The notes under the pieces are model-generated. The model saw nothing but the letters and a program-made list of their open reading frames with translations, had not been told where the DNA came from and did not search any database. From Yersinia artesiana (GTDB lineage: Bacteria > Pseudomonadota > Gammaproteobacteria > Enterobacterales > Enterobacteriaceae): a stretch of 39,841 nt of DNA. The DNA lies in contig NZ_CACVAD010000043.1 of the NCBI RefSeq assembly GCF_902726545.1, forward strand, positions 1-39,841, in the 5' to 3' direction. This document shows positions 18,965 through 27,419 of the stretch, in pieces. The position numbers and the translations under genes are program-made. Each line of letters begins with the position of its first letter. Positions within the stretch are counted from its first letter, which is position 1.

Positions 18965-19945
18965 ATGTCTAATAGTCTGACCTATTGCGATCTTCCCGCG
19001 GAGATCTATCAATGGCCGGGTCTGCCACTTTCACTCAGTGGCGATGAAGTTATGCCGCTGGATTATCGGGCTGGTCATACAGGTTGGCTGTTGTACGGCA
19101 GAAAACTGGATAAAAAGCGTATTACTGATTTTCAACGCCAGTTGGGCGCGGCAATGGTAATTGTCTCCGCCTGGTGTGTGGAAGATTATCAAGTTATCCG
19201 TCTGGCGGGCAGCCTGACCCCGCGAATTAAAACGCTGGCTGATGAAAGCGGGCTGGACGTGGCTCCGTTAGGGGCGATCCCGCATCTGCGCACACCTGGT
19301 CTGTTAGTGATGGACATGGATTCTACGGCTATCCAAATTGAATGTATTGATGAGATTGCCAAACTAGCGGGTGTCGGTGAAGAGGTGGCGGCAGTCACTG
19401 AGCGCGCCATGCAGGGCGAGCTGGATTTCTCCGCCAGTTTGCGCCAGCGCGTGGCAACCCTGAAAGGGGCCGATGCCAATATCCTCAAACAAGTGCGTGA
19501 TGAATTGCCATTGATGCCGGGGCTGACCAGTTTAGTGCGCAAACTTCAGGCACTGGACTGGCATGTGGCGATTGCTTCCGGCGGTTTTACCTATTACGCC
19601 GAATATCTGCGCGACAAATTGCGGCTGGTTGAAGTGGCAGCTAATGAGCTGGAAATCAAAGACGGCAAACTGACCGGCAAAGTGCTGGGGCCGATTGTCG
19701 ATGCACAATACAAAGCTGATACGCTGCTCAAACTGGCTGAAAAACTGAATATTCCGGTGGCGCAAACTGTGGCAATCGGCGATGGTGCCAATGACCTGAA
19801 AATGATGCAGGCAGCCGGACTGGGCCTGGCTTTCCACGCCAAACCTAAGGTTTATGCCAAAGCCAAAGTGGCTATCCGCCACGGCGATTTGCTGAGTGTG
19901 CTGTGTATCCTCACCGGTAGTTTAAAACATGAAAGTGCGCAGTAG
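18965..19945 (+). CDS. serB: Phosphoserine phosphatase
   Basis: A 326-residue HAD-family enzyme for the last step of serine synthesis. The nucleophile motif is DMDST (117-121), with D117 phosphorylated and D119 as acid/base. The SGG-type motif II is in ASGGFTYY and motif III/IV is GDGANDLKM. Residues 1-100 form the N-terminal domain found in enterobacterial SerB. It is followed after 27 bp by radA. Confidence 0.96.
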   Translation: MSNSLTYCDLPAEIYQWPGLPLSLSGDEVMPLDYRAGHTGWLLYGRKLDKKRITDFQRQLGAAMVIVSAWCVEDYQVIRLAGSLTPRIKTLADESGLDVAPLGAIPHLRTPGLLVMDMDSTAIQIECIDEIAKLAGVGEEVAAVTERAMQGELDFSASLRQRVATLKGADANILKQVRDELPLMPGLTSLVRKLQALDWHVAIASGGFTYYAEYLRDKLRLVEVAANELEIKDGKLTGKVLGPIVDAQYKADTLLKLAEKLNIPVAQTVAIGDGANDLKMMQAAGLGLAFHAKPKVYAKAKVAIRHGDLLSVLCILTGSLKHESAQ

Positions 19946-19972
19946 CTGTTGGTTATTTGATTGAGGTGAAAT

Positions 19973-21355
19973 GTGGCTAAAGCACCAAAACGAGCTTTTG
20001 TCTGTAATGAATGTGGGGCTGATTACCCGCGCTGGCAGGGGCAATGCAGTGCCTGTAATGCCTGGAATACTATCACCGAGATTCGGCTGGCGGCCGCGAC
20101 ATCATCGACGCGTAATGAACGTTTTGTTGGTTATGCCGGAGATGCTGGTGTCAGTCGGGTTCAGAAATTATCCGACATCAGTTTGGAAGAGTTACCGCGC
20201 TTCTCAACCGGTTTCCTGGAATTTGATCGGGTGCTGGGCGGCGGTGTGGTGCCGGGCAGTGCCATTCTTATCGGCGGCAACCCCGGTGCGGGGAAAAGTA
20301 CCCTGTTGCTACAAACGCTCTGTAAATTGTCCGAAAACATGAAAACCCTGTATGTCACTGGCGAAGAGTCACTGCAACAGGTCGCGATGCGCGCGCATCG
20401 TTTGGGATTACCCACTGCGGGCCTGAACATGCTGTCTGAAACCAGTATTGAGCAGATTTGCCTGATTGCCGAACAAGAACAACCTCGGTTGATGGTGATT
20501 GACTCAATCCAGGTGATGCACATGGCGGATATCCAATCGTCGCCGGGCAGTGTGGCGCAAGTGCGTGAAACCGCGGCTTATCTCACCCGTTTTGCCAAAA
20601 CCCGTGGTGTTGCCATCGTGATGGTGGGGCATGTGACCAAAGATGGTTCGCTGGCGGGGCCGAAAGTATTGGAACACTGCATTGACTGCTCGGTGATGCT
20701 CGATGGCGACGGCGACTCACGTTTTCGCACTTTGCGTAGCCACAAAAACCGCTTTGGCGCCGTCAATGAGTTGGGCGTATTTGCCATGACCGAACAGGGT
20801 CTGCGCGAGGTCAGTAACCCGTCGGCAATTTTCCTGAGCCGCGGTGATGAAGTGACGGCGGGCAGCTCAGTGATGGTGGTATGGGAAGGGACACGCCCAT
20901 TACTGGTTGAGATTCAGGCGCTGGTGGATCACTCGATGATGTCGAATCCGCGTCGGGTGGCGGTCGGGCTGGAGCAAAATCGATTGGCAATTTTGCTGGC
21001 CGTGTTGCACCGTCATGGTGGTTTGCAGATGTCAGATCAGGACGTATTCGTCAATGTGGTCGGTGGGGTGAAAGTGACGGAAACCAGTGCTGACCTGGCC
21101 TTGCTGATGTCGCTGGTTTCCAGCTTGCGTGACCGCCCACTGCCACAGGATTTAGTGGTGTTTGGTGAGGTCGGGCTGGCGGGTGAAATTCGCCCGGTGC
21201 CAAGTGGGCAGGAACGTATCTCCGAGGCGGCCAAGCACGGGTTTAAACGCGCTATCGTGCCTTATGCCAATATGCCAAAGAAACCCCTGCCTAATATGCA
21301 GGTTTTCGGTGTCAAAAAACTGGCCGATGCACTGGCGGTGTTGGAAGATTTGTAG
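19973..21355 (+). CDS. radA: DNA repair protein RadA
   Basis: A 460-residue RecA-like ATPase that helps branch migration of recombination intermediates. It has an N-terminal C4 zinc finger (C11, C14, C25, C28), Walker A GGNPGAGKST (101-110), the RadA-specific KNRFG motif (about 257) and a C-terminal Lon-protease-like domain lacking protease activity. The start is GTG, preceded by GAGGTGAA; this gives the same MAKAPKRAFVCNECG N-terminus and length as E. coli. Confidence 0.96.
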   Translation: MAKAPKRAFVCNECGADYPRWQGQCSACNAWNTITEIRLAAATSSTRNERFVGYAGDAGVSRVQKLSDISLEELPRFSTGFLEFDRVLGGGVVPGSAILIGGNPGAGKSTLLLQTLCKLSENMKTLYVTGEESLQQVAMRAHRLGLPTAGLNMLSETSIEQICLIAEQEQPRLMVIDSIQVMHMADIQSSPGSVAQVRETAAYLTRFAKTRGVAIVMVGHVTKDGSLAGPKVLEHCIDCSVMLDGDGDSRFRTLRSHKNRFGAVNELGVFAMTEQGLREVSNPSAIFLSRGDEVTAGSSVMVVWEGTRPLLVEIQALVDHSMMSNPRRVAVGLEQNRLAILLAVLHRHGGLQMSDQDVFVNVVGGVKVTETSADLALLMSLVSSLRDRPLPQDLVVFGEVGLAGEIRPVPSGQERISEAAKHGFKRAIVPYANMPKKPLPNMQVFGVKKLADALAVLEDL

Positions 21356-21400
21356 CACCTCATTTAGTCGTGTTCATTGCGCAGCATACTGTGTTATTTT

Positions 21401-21418
21401 TGTTTAGTGCGCTAAACA
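21401..21418. promoter_or_regulatory. NadR-type operator at nadR
   Basis: TGTTTA-GTGCGC-TAAACA is a perfect match to the NadR box TGTTTA-N6-TAAACA. It directly abuts the AAGGAGG Shine-Dalgarno of nadR, ten bases before the ATG. Autoregulation is inferred. Confidence 0.8.
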
Positions 21419-21428
21419 AGGAGGCGGT

Positions 21429-22706
21429 ATGCTGCAGTTCGACTATCTCAAAACAGCGATTAAGCAAAAAGGCTGTACCTTACAGCAAGTGGCAGATGCC
21501 AGCGGCATGACCAAAGGTTATTTAAGCCAGTTACTCAATGATAAAATCAAAAGTCCCAGTGCACAAAAGCTAGAAGCCTTGCACCGCTATCTCGAGCTGG
21601 AGTTTCCGCGCCGTGAGAAAAAAGTCGGCGTGGTGTTTGGTAAATTTTACCCACTGCATACCGGCCATATCTATCTTATTCAGCGTGCTTGTAGTCAGGT
21701 CGACGAACTGCACATTATCCTTTGTTACGATGAGCCACGCGATTTGGAGCTGTTTGAGAACAGTTCAATGTCACAGCAACCGACCGTCAGCGACCGCTTG
21801 CGCTGGTTACTACAAACCTTTAAGTATCAGAAAAACATTCATATTCATTCATTTGATGAAAATGGTATTGAACCCTATCCACATGGCTGGGATGTCTGGA
21901 GCCGTGGGGTCAAAAAGTTCATGAATGAGAAGGGGATAGTGCCGAATTTCATCTACTCCAGTGAAAGTCAGGATGCGCCGCATTATCGCGAACAATTTGG
22001 TATCGAAACTATCTTGATCGACCCTGAACGCTCCTTTATGAATATCAGTGGCCGCCAGATCCGCCGCGATCCTTTCCGTTACTGGGATTATATTCCCACC
22101 GAAGTGAAGCCATTTTTTGTTCGTACCGTGGCGATATTGGGCGGCGAATCCAGTGGAAAATCCACCTTGGTCAATAAGTTAGCTAATATTTTCAACACCA
22201 CCAGCGCATGGGAATATGGCCGCGACTATGTTTTCTCTCACTTGGGAGGCGATGAGATGGCGCTGCAATATTCCGATTATGACAAAATTGCATTGGGGCA
22301 AGCGCAATACGTTGATTTTGCGGTGAAATATGCCAATAAAGTCGCCTTTATCGATACCGACTTTGTTACCACACAGGCATTTTGTAAGAAATATGAAGGG
22401 CGCGAGCATCCGTTTGTCCAGGCGCTGATTGATGAGTATCGCTTTGATCTGGTTATTTTGCTGGAAAATAATACGCCGTGGGTGGCTGATGGTTTGCGCA
22501 GTCTGGGCAGTGATCGTGATCGCAAATCGTTCCAAAATTTACTGGAACAGATGTTGCGCAGCAACAATATAGAATACGTCCACGTTGAGTCGGCAGACTA
22601 CGACGAGCGCTTCCTGCGCTGTGTCGAACTGGTGCAACAGTTATTAGCCGCCGATCTGCAAAGATTGGCCCGCCCTTCATTGCTGGCTGAAGCGCGGGAA
22701 GGATAA
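21429..22706 (+). CDS. nadR: NAD regulator / NMN adenylyltransferase / ribosylnicotinamide kinase
   Basis: A 425-residue trifunctional protein. Residues 1-57 form a Cro-type helix-turn-helix (TLQQVADASGMTKGYLSQLL) that represses NAD-synthesis genes. Residues about 64-225 form a nucleotidyltransferase domain with GKFYPLHTGH (71-80) and ISGRQIR. Residues about 232-410 form a P-loop kinase with GGESSGKST (238-246) that phosphorylates nicotinamide riboside. All three modules look intact. A perfect NadR box lies at its own start. Confidence 0.96.
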   Translation: MLQFDYLKTAIKQKGCTLQQVADASGMTKGYLSQLLNDKIKSPSAQKLEALHRYLELEFPRREKKVGVVFGKFYPLHTGHIYLIQRACSQVDELHIILCYDEPRDLELFENSSMSQQPTVSDRLRWLLQTFKYQKNIHIHSFDENGIEPYPHGWDVWSRGVKKFMNEKGIVPNFIYSSESQDAPHYREQFGIETILIDPERSFMNISGRQIRRDPFRYWDYIPTEVKPFFVRTVAILGGESSGKSTLVNKLANIFNTTSAWEYGRDYVFSHLGGDEMALQYSDYDKIALGQAQYVDFAVKYANKVAFIDTDFVTTQAFCKKYEGREHPFVQALIDEYRFDLVILLENNTPWVADGLRSLGSDRDRKSFQNLLEQMLRSNNIEYVHVESADYDERFLRCVELVQQLLAADLQRLARPSLLAEAREG

Positions 22707-22708
22707 TC

Positions 22709-23710
22709 TTAGTAAGCAATCACTATCTTGCCCTGCATATGCCCGCCTGCGACTTGCGCGTGGGCAGCTTTCAGGTTTTCTACTGTCAGGCCGTGCAGCG
22801 TTTCGCTCAGGGTACCTTGCAATTTACCCTCATCAACTAACTGGCTCACCTGTTTTAAGATTTCCCCCTGCTGGGCGATATCCGGCGTAGAAAACATGCT
22901 GCGGGTGAACATAAACTCCCAATGCAGGGCGGCGCTTTTCAGTTTCAACTGATTCTGATCCAGCGGTTTTTCGTTCTCCACAATGGTGCAGATTTGCCCC
23001 AGCGGGGCGATCAGCTCGCTAATCGCCGGCCAGTGACCATCGGTGTCATTCAAGCAAAGAATATAATCAACTTTATCAATACCTTCTTTTACTAACTGCG
23101 CTTTCAGGTCACGGTAATCCACCGTCAGGTCGGCACCGCGTTCCATACACCAGGCGGCTGATTCCGGGCGTGATGCTGTCGCAATCACTTTAACTGGACT
23201 GCGCAAGGCGGCTAGCGGGATAGCCAAAGAACCCACGCCACCGGCACCGCCAATAATAAGCAGAGTTTGGCCTGCGCTAGCCTGCTGAATTTTCAGGTGT
23301 TCGAATAGCGCCTCCCACGCAGTGATGGCGGTTAATGGTAGCGCTGCGGCTTGCGCCCAGTTCAATGAGCGCGGCTTATGGGCGACAATGCGGGCATCGA
23401 CCAATTGCTGAGTGGCGTTGCTGCCAGGACGAGTGATATCACCGGCATACCACACTTCATCACCGGCACGGAAACCGGTCACTTTCTCACCAACACTGAC
23501 AACCACACCGGCGGCATCCCAGCCCAGAATGCGTGGTTGTTGCAAGCCATTCTTTTTCAGACCGCCATGTACCTTGGTATCCACCGGATTGATAGATGCA
23601 GCTTTGACCTCGACCAGCAAATCAAATGGGTCGGGTGCGAGAGCATCTAGGGCGATTTCAATAAAATCAGCGGGTTGTTGTGGGTTTACAGCTATAGCTT
23701 TAATTGACAT
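22709..23710 (-). CDS. Quinone-oxidoreductase-like medium-chain dehydrogenase
   Basis: A 333-residue protein of the medium-chain dehydrogenase/reductase superfamily. The N-terminal GroES-like domain carries NPVDTKVHGG, and the Rossmann domain has GGAGGVG (154-160) for NADPH. The catalytic and structural zinc cysteines are missing, so it belongs to the zinc-free quinone/enone reductase branch despite frequent zinc-type annotation. The ATG at 23710 gives MSIKAIAV, the usual start; 35 upstream open codons show no homology. It is divergent from a LysR regulator that probably controls it. The substrate is unknown. Confidence 0.88.
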   Translation of the reverse strand: MSIKAIAVNPQQPADFIEIALDALAPDPFDLLVEVKAASINPVDTKVHGGLKKNGLQQPRILGWDAAGVVVSVGEKVTGFRAGDEVWYAGDITRPGSNATQQLVDARIVAHKPRSLNWAQAAALPLTAITAWEALFEHLKIQQASAGQTLLIIGGAGGVGSLAIPLAALRSPVKVIATASRPESAAWCMERGADLTVDYRDLKAQLVKEGIDKVDYILCLNDTDGHWPAISELIAPLGQICTIVENEKPLDQNQLKLKSAALHWEFMFTRSMFSTPDIAQQGEILKQVSQLVDEGKLQGTLSETLHGLTVENLKAAHAQVAGGHMQGKIVIAY

Positions 23711-23813
23711 GGTGATGTTCCTGCTCCTGTTTAGCCTATTCACTGAGTCTAGACCTATCTGATGAGAGTGATAAGATGGACAATCACTAACGCAGTGTTC
23801 GTCTGAGATAAAC

Positions 23814-23870
23814 AATCATGTTTAAGCCATTCAATTATGTTTAAACCTCTCAATTATGTTTAAACAACTA
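23814..23870 (+). repeat. Three tandem 19-bp repeats at the LysR gene start
   Basis: Three near-identical units lie head to tail at 23814-23832, 23833-23851 and 23852-23870. Each is AATyATGTTTAAr followed by a short variable end. Each contains an ATG; the third is the CDS start. The first two ATGs open 8-codon frames that end at TAA inside the next repeat. Confidence 0.85.
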
Positions 23871-24767
23871 CAGGATATGGCGCTGTTCGCCCGCGTGGCA
23901 GAGTGCGGCAGCTTCACCCGCGCGGCTGCAATGGTGGGCCTGCCTAAATCGAGCGTTAGCCAGCGGATCAGTCAGTTAGAGCTGAGTTTGGGGATTCGCT
24001 TACTCAACAGAACTACCCGACAACTGAACCTGACTTTCGCTGGCGAGCGCTATCTGGTGCATTGCCAGGAGATGCTGCAAGCTGCCGAGCGTGCGGACCT
24101 GGCACTGCAACGCCTAAAGGATAACCCCAGCGGCCGTCTGCGTATCTCGACGCCCGCAGGGCTGGGGGCAACCTTGCTGGCGCGGTTGGCGACAGATTTT
24201 CAGCGGCAATATCCCGATGTTCTGCTGGAGGTTTTGGTGTCGGATAGCATGGTGGATTTGGTCGAGGATGGCTTTGATGTGGCGCTGCGCACTGGCAAGC
24301 CACAGGATTCCTCGCTGATTGGCCGACGATTAGGCTATGCTCCGCGCTATCTACTGGCATCGCCTGCGTATCTGGCACAGCATCCGCCATTGTTGCACCC
24401 ACGTCAGCTCGATACCCACCGCTGTATTGCCCATCGTGCCTGGCAAGCTCTGATTTTACGCCATGAAGAGGAGTTTTTTCGCTGGCAGGTTCCCGCGCTG
24501 CATGTTACCGATAATCTGCTGTATGCCCGTGAATGTGCGCTCAATGGCGGGGGGATTACGCTATTGCCTGCGTTTTTAAGCCGCGAAGTGGTAGCAAGCC
24601 GGCAGTTGATTGAAGTTTTGCCGCAGTGGCAGGCCGAGGGCAATGAACTCTATTTGGTCTATCCGAGCCGCAAGCTGAACTCTCCGGCACTCAGTTGCTT
24701 TATTGATGTGGTGATGAGGCATCCGGTATTTGAGGATTATATGCAGGGGCTGGAAATGCCAAGGTGA
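23856..24767 (+). CDS. LysR-family transcriptional regulator
   Basis: A 303-residue protein. The helix-turn-helix lies at about 18-60 (SFTRAAAMVGLPKSSVSQRISQLE), and an effector-binding domain follows. It belongs to the same CrgA-like branch as the regulator at 2584. It is divergent from the quinone-oxidoreductase-like gene, its likely target. The start at 23856 lies in the third copy of a 19-bp repeat and lacks a clear Shine-Dalgarno sequence. Its stop codon is the first base of a hairpin arm. Confidence 0.9.
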   Translation: MFKQLQDMALFARVAECGSFTRAAAMVGLPKSSVSQRISQLELSLGIRLLNRTTRQLNLTFAGERYLVHCQEMLQAAERADLALQRLKDNPSGRLRISTPAGLGATLLARLATDFQRQYPDVLLEVLVSDSMVDLVEDGFDVALRTGKPQDSSLIGRRLGYAPRYLLASPAYLAQHPPLLHPRQLDTHRCIAHRAWQALILRHEEEFFRWQVPALHVTDNLLYARECALNGGGITLLPAFLSREVVASRQLIEVLPQWQAEGNELYLVYPSRKLNSPALSCFIDVVMRHPVFEDYMQGLEMPR

Positions 24768-24809
24768 GCCGAATATACTGTTTATTCGGCTCATAATTTG
24801 AGCCGAATA
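24765..24809 (+). terminator. Three-arm hairpin region after the LysR gene
   Basis: TGAGCCGAATA occurs at 24765-24775, starting with the stop codon, and again at 24799-24809. The complement TATTCGGCTCA lies between them at 24783-24793. The middle arm can pair with either flank over 11 bp, giving two exclusive hairpins. A T-rich TAATTT follows the first. Confidence 0.7.
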
Positions 24810-24810
24810 G

Positions 24811-24837
24811 GTATTAAAAGGCCTGCAATCGCAGGCC
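24811..24837 (-). terminator. ettA: Terminator of ettA
   Basis: On the minus strand GGCCTGC-GATT-GCAGGCC is a perfect 7-bp stem with a 4-nt loop, followed by TTTTAATAC. It lies just past the ettA stop. Confidence 0.8.
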
Positions 24838-24875
24838 GTTAGTCGAGATAAAGTTTAAAAACGACTTTTTATTAA

Positions 24876-26543
24876 CTACTTGGTCATTTTCTTATACTTG
24901 ATACGGTGTGGTTCCAGTGCTTCGGCACCCAGAGTACGTTTTTTCCACTCTTCGTATTCAGTAAAGTTACCTTCGAAGAACGCCACTTTGCCTTCATCTT
25001 GATAATCGATGATGTGGGTAGCAATTCGGTCAAGGAACCAGCGGTCATGGGAGATAACCATGGCACAACCAGGGAATTCCAGTAAGGCGTTTTCCAGTGC
25101 GCGCAGGGTTTCGATGTCCAGATCGTTAGTCGGTTCATCGAGCAGCAACATGTTGCCGCCAACCTGTAGCAATTTGGCGAGATGGATACGGCCGCGCTCA
25201 CCACCGGACAGTTCACCCACCCGTTTGCCCTGATCAATCCCTTTAAAGTTAAAGCGGCCAACATAGGCCCGACTTGGAATTTCAAAGTTACCGATCTTCA
25301 TGATGTCCTGGCCGCCGGAGACTTCTTCCCACACGGTTTTACTGTCATCCATGTTGTCACGGAACTGATCAACCGAGGCCAACAGTACGGTATCACCGAG
25401 TGAAATGGTGCCGGAATCGGGTTGTTCCTGACCTGATAACATGCGGAACAGGGTCGATTTACCCGCGCCGTTCGGCCCGATGATCCCGACTATCGCACCT
25501 TTTGGCAGCGCAAAGGTCAGATCGTCAATCAGCACACGATCGCCATAAGACTTGCTCAGATGTTCAACTTCCAGCACTTTGTCACCTAAACGCGGGCCAG
25601 GTGGGATGAACAACTCACTGGTTTCATTGCGTTTTTGATATTCAACGCTGTTAAGTTCTTCAAAGCGAGCCAGACGTGCTTTACCTTTCGCCTGACGGCC
25701 TTTCGGATTCTGACGAACCCACTCCAGCTCTTTCTCAATAGATTTACGACGAGCGGCTTCAGAAGAGGCCTCCAGCGCCAGACGGGCATCTTTTTGCTCC
25801 AGCCATGAGGAGTAGTTACCTTCCCATGGAATACCTTCACCGCGGTCGAGTTCCAGAATCCAACCCGCAACGTTATCAAGGAAGTAACGGTCATGGGTGA
25901 TGGCGACCACTGTACCTTCGTAATCATGCAGGAAGCGCTCCAGCCAAGCCACGGATTCGGCATCCAGGTGGTTGGTCGGTTCATCCAGCAGCAGCATGTC
26001 TGGTTTTTCCAACAGCAGGCGGCAGATAGCCACGCGGCGGCGTTCACCACCGGACAGGTTGGCAATTTTGGCATCCCAAGGCGGCAGACGCAGAGCATCA
26101 GCAGCACGTTCTAACTGGTTATCCAGATTATGTCCGTCATGGGATTGGATAATGGCTTCCAGCTCACCTTGCTCTTTCGCCAATTTATCGAAATCAGCAT
26201 CAGGGTCGGCATAGAGTGCATAAACTTCATCCAAACGGGTCAGGGCGCGTTTAACTTCGCCGACGGCTTCTTCAACCGACTCACGCACTGTTTGTTCAAG
26301 ATTCAGTTTTGGTTCCTGTGGCAGATAACCGATTTTGATGCCAGGTTGTGGGCGAGCTTCGCCTTCAATGTCGGTATCAATGCCCGCCATAATGCGCAGC
26401 AGGGTGGATTTACCGGAGCCGTTAAGACCCAGTACACCAATTTTTGCCCCAGGGAAGAAACTCAGGGAGATGTTTTTCAGAATATGTCGTTTCGGCGGAA
26501 CTACTTTACCGACACGATGCATAGAATAGACGTATTGAGCCAC
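24876..26543 (-). CDS. ettA: Energy-dependent translational throttle EttA (ABC-F)
   Basis: A 555-residue ABC-F ATPase that binds the ribosomal E site and gates the first elongation steps according to the ATP/ADP ratio. It has two nucleotide-binding domains with Walker A GLNGSGKST (39-47) and GPNGAGKST (about 357), signatures LSGGE in both, and Walker B LLLDEPTNHLD and LLLDEPTNDLD. Between the domains lies the charged linker with the P-site tRNA interaction motif (about 240-320). No transmembrane segments are present. Length equals that of E. coli EttA (formerly YjjK). Confidence 0.97.
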   Translation of the reverse strand: MAQYVYSMHRVGKVVPPKRHILKNISLSFFPGAKIGVLGLNGSGKSTLLRIMAGIDTDIEGEARPQPGIKIGYLPQEPKLNLEQTVRESVEEAVGEVKRALTRLDEVYALYADPDADFDKLAKEQGELEAIIQSHDGHNLDNQLERAADALRLPPWDAKIANLSGGERRRVAICRLLLEKPDMLLLDEPTNHLDAESVAWLERFLHDYEGTVVAITHDRYFLDNVAGWILELDRGEGIPWEGNYSSWLEQKDARLALEASSEAARRKSIEKELEWVRQNPKGRQAKGKARLARFEELNSVEYQKRNETSELFIPPGPRLGDKVLEVEHLSKSYGDRVLIDDLTFALPKGAIVGIIGPNGAGKSTLFRMLSGQEQPDSGTISLGDTVLLASVDQFRDNMDDSKTVWEEVSGGQDIMKIGNFEIPSRAYVGRFNFKGIDQGKRVGELSGGERGRIHLAKLLQVGGNMLLLDEPTNDLDIETLRALENALLEFPGCAMVISHDRWFLDRIATHIIDYQDEGKVAFFEGNFTEYEEWKKRTLGAEALEPHRIKYKKMTK

Positions 26544-26607
26544 GTTGCCTCAGCCTCTCTAGATCAGTTTTTATTAGGATATCTGGTGCGGAGTGTAGCC
26601 CGTTTTA

Positions 26608-26736
26608 CTATACCCGTCATCTTTCAAGTCACAGGTGTGTTGGCTGCTCTCGATCACCCGAATCACTTACTGGTGTAAGTTCATCGGGATGACCTCCTTT
26701 GCCGCCTTCCTGTGGCTTGAAATCTATAGGGTATAG
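26608..26736. repeat. ERIC-family element upstream of ettA
   Basis: A 129-bp imperfect palindrome with exact 8-bp terminal inverted repeats CTATACCC and GGGTATAG. The centre, CCCGAATCACTTAC to GTAAGTTCATCGGG, and the right flank GCCGCCTTCCTG align with the copy at 2176-2300. It lies between hmsE and ettA and may be transcribed as the ettA leader or hmsE 3' end. Confidence 0.88.
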
Positions 26737-26745
26737 GTTGATGGC

Positions 26746-26785
26746 ATCTTTCAAGTCGCAGGTGTGTTAGCTGCTCTCGTTATTC
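26746..26785. repeat. Partial ERIC-family element
   Basis: ATCTTTCAAGTCGCAGGTG and the following TTAGCTGCTCTCG repeat the left arm of the neighbouring element (from about 26618). The core and right arm are not recognisable, so this looks like a truncated second copy. Confidence 0.65.
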
Positions 26786-26832
26786 GGCCCATCCATGGGC
26801 TTTACTTGTTCGAAGCCGCTGCAAGCCGTGAT

Positions 26833-27342
26833 TTAAGGTGCGGTGACGATTATCGCCACGCGGCGGTTTTCCGCCCGACCTTTGGCGGTGCGGTTATCCG
26901 CCACCGGTTCTAGCTTGCCGCGGCCACGAACCTCAATATTGGCGCGCGGAATACCAATTGCGGCCAGTGTATCGGCAACCGCGGAGGCGCGTTGGAATGA
27001 TAATTGCTGATTGTAGTCATCCTTACCCATGGCATCGGTATGTCCATCAACCCGCATATGATTTATCCCGACATTATGTAAAGCACGGCCAATGTTTTGG
27101 ACAGTCTGCACGCCCGATGCGTTTAACTTTTTCACTTCACTGTCGAATAACACTTTATTCGCTAGCCCAAACTCCCAGCCATTATCGGTTAATTTAAACC
27201 CTTGCTCTTGTAGCGCCGCAATTTGTTCAGGGGTCAGCCCTTGGTGTGGCTTGGCCTGACAGCCGACTAAAACCAATAAACAAAGAGCAAAAAAGCTGAT
27301 CCAAAGAGGATTTTTCTGACGATTATTGTTGAAACCCAGCAT
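26833..27342 (-). CDS. hmsE: OmpA-like outer-membrane lipoprotein HmsE (YfiB-like)
   Basis: A 169-residue lipoprotein. The lipobox LVGC puts the acylated cysteine at C28. An OmpA/Pal-type peptidoglycan-binding domain (about 55-165) follows, with VDGHTDAMGKDDYNQQLSFQRA and the ending GRAENRRVAI. It matches the YfiB component of YfiBNR systems, called HmsE in Yersinia. In that system the lipoprotein sequesters the periplasmic inhibitor (YfiR/HmsC) and so activates the cyclase. It lies 77 bp downstream of hmsD in the same direction. Confidence 0.87.
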   Translation of the reverse strand: MLGFNNNRQKNPLWISFFALCLLVLVGCQAKPHQGLTPEQIAALQEQGFKLTDNGWEFGLANKVLFDSEVKKLNASGVQTVQNIGRALHNVGINHMRVDGHTDAMGKDDYNQQLSFQRASAVADTLAAIGIPRANIEVRGRGKLEPVADNRTAKGRAENRRVAIIVTAP

Positions 27343-27419
27343 GTCACCTGCCCTTACCTTAAATTTTCTGTGTGTGTACTTTCTGGATGCTTATTTTCAG
27401 AATGAATAAAGTCCGACTG

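Noticed and set aside
26130-26678. 182-codon open frame on the plus strand
   Set aside because: It is antisense to the ettA start and runs into an ERIC element; no homology is visible and no ribosome-binding site is apparent.
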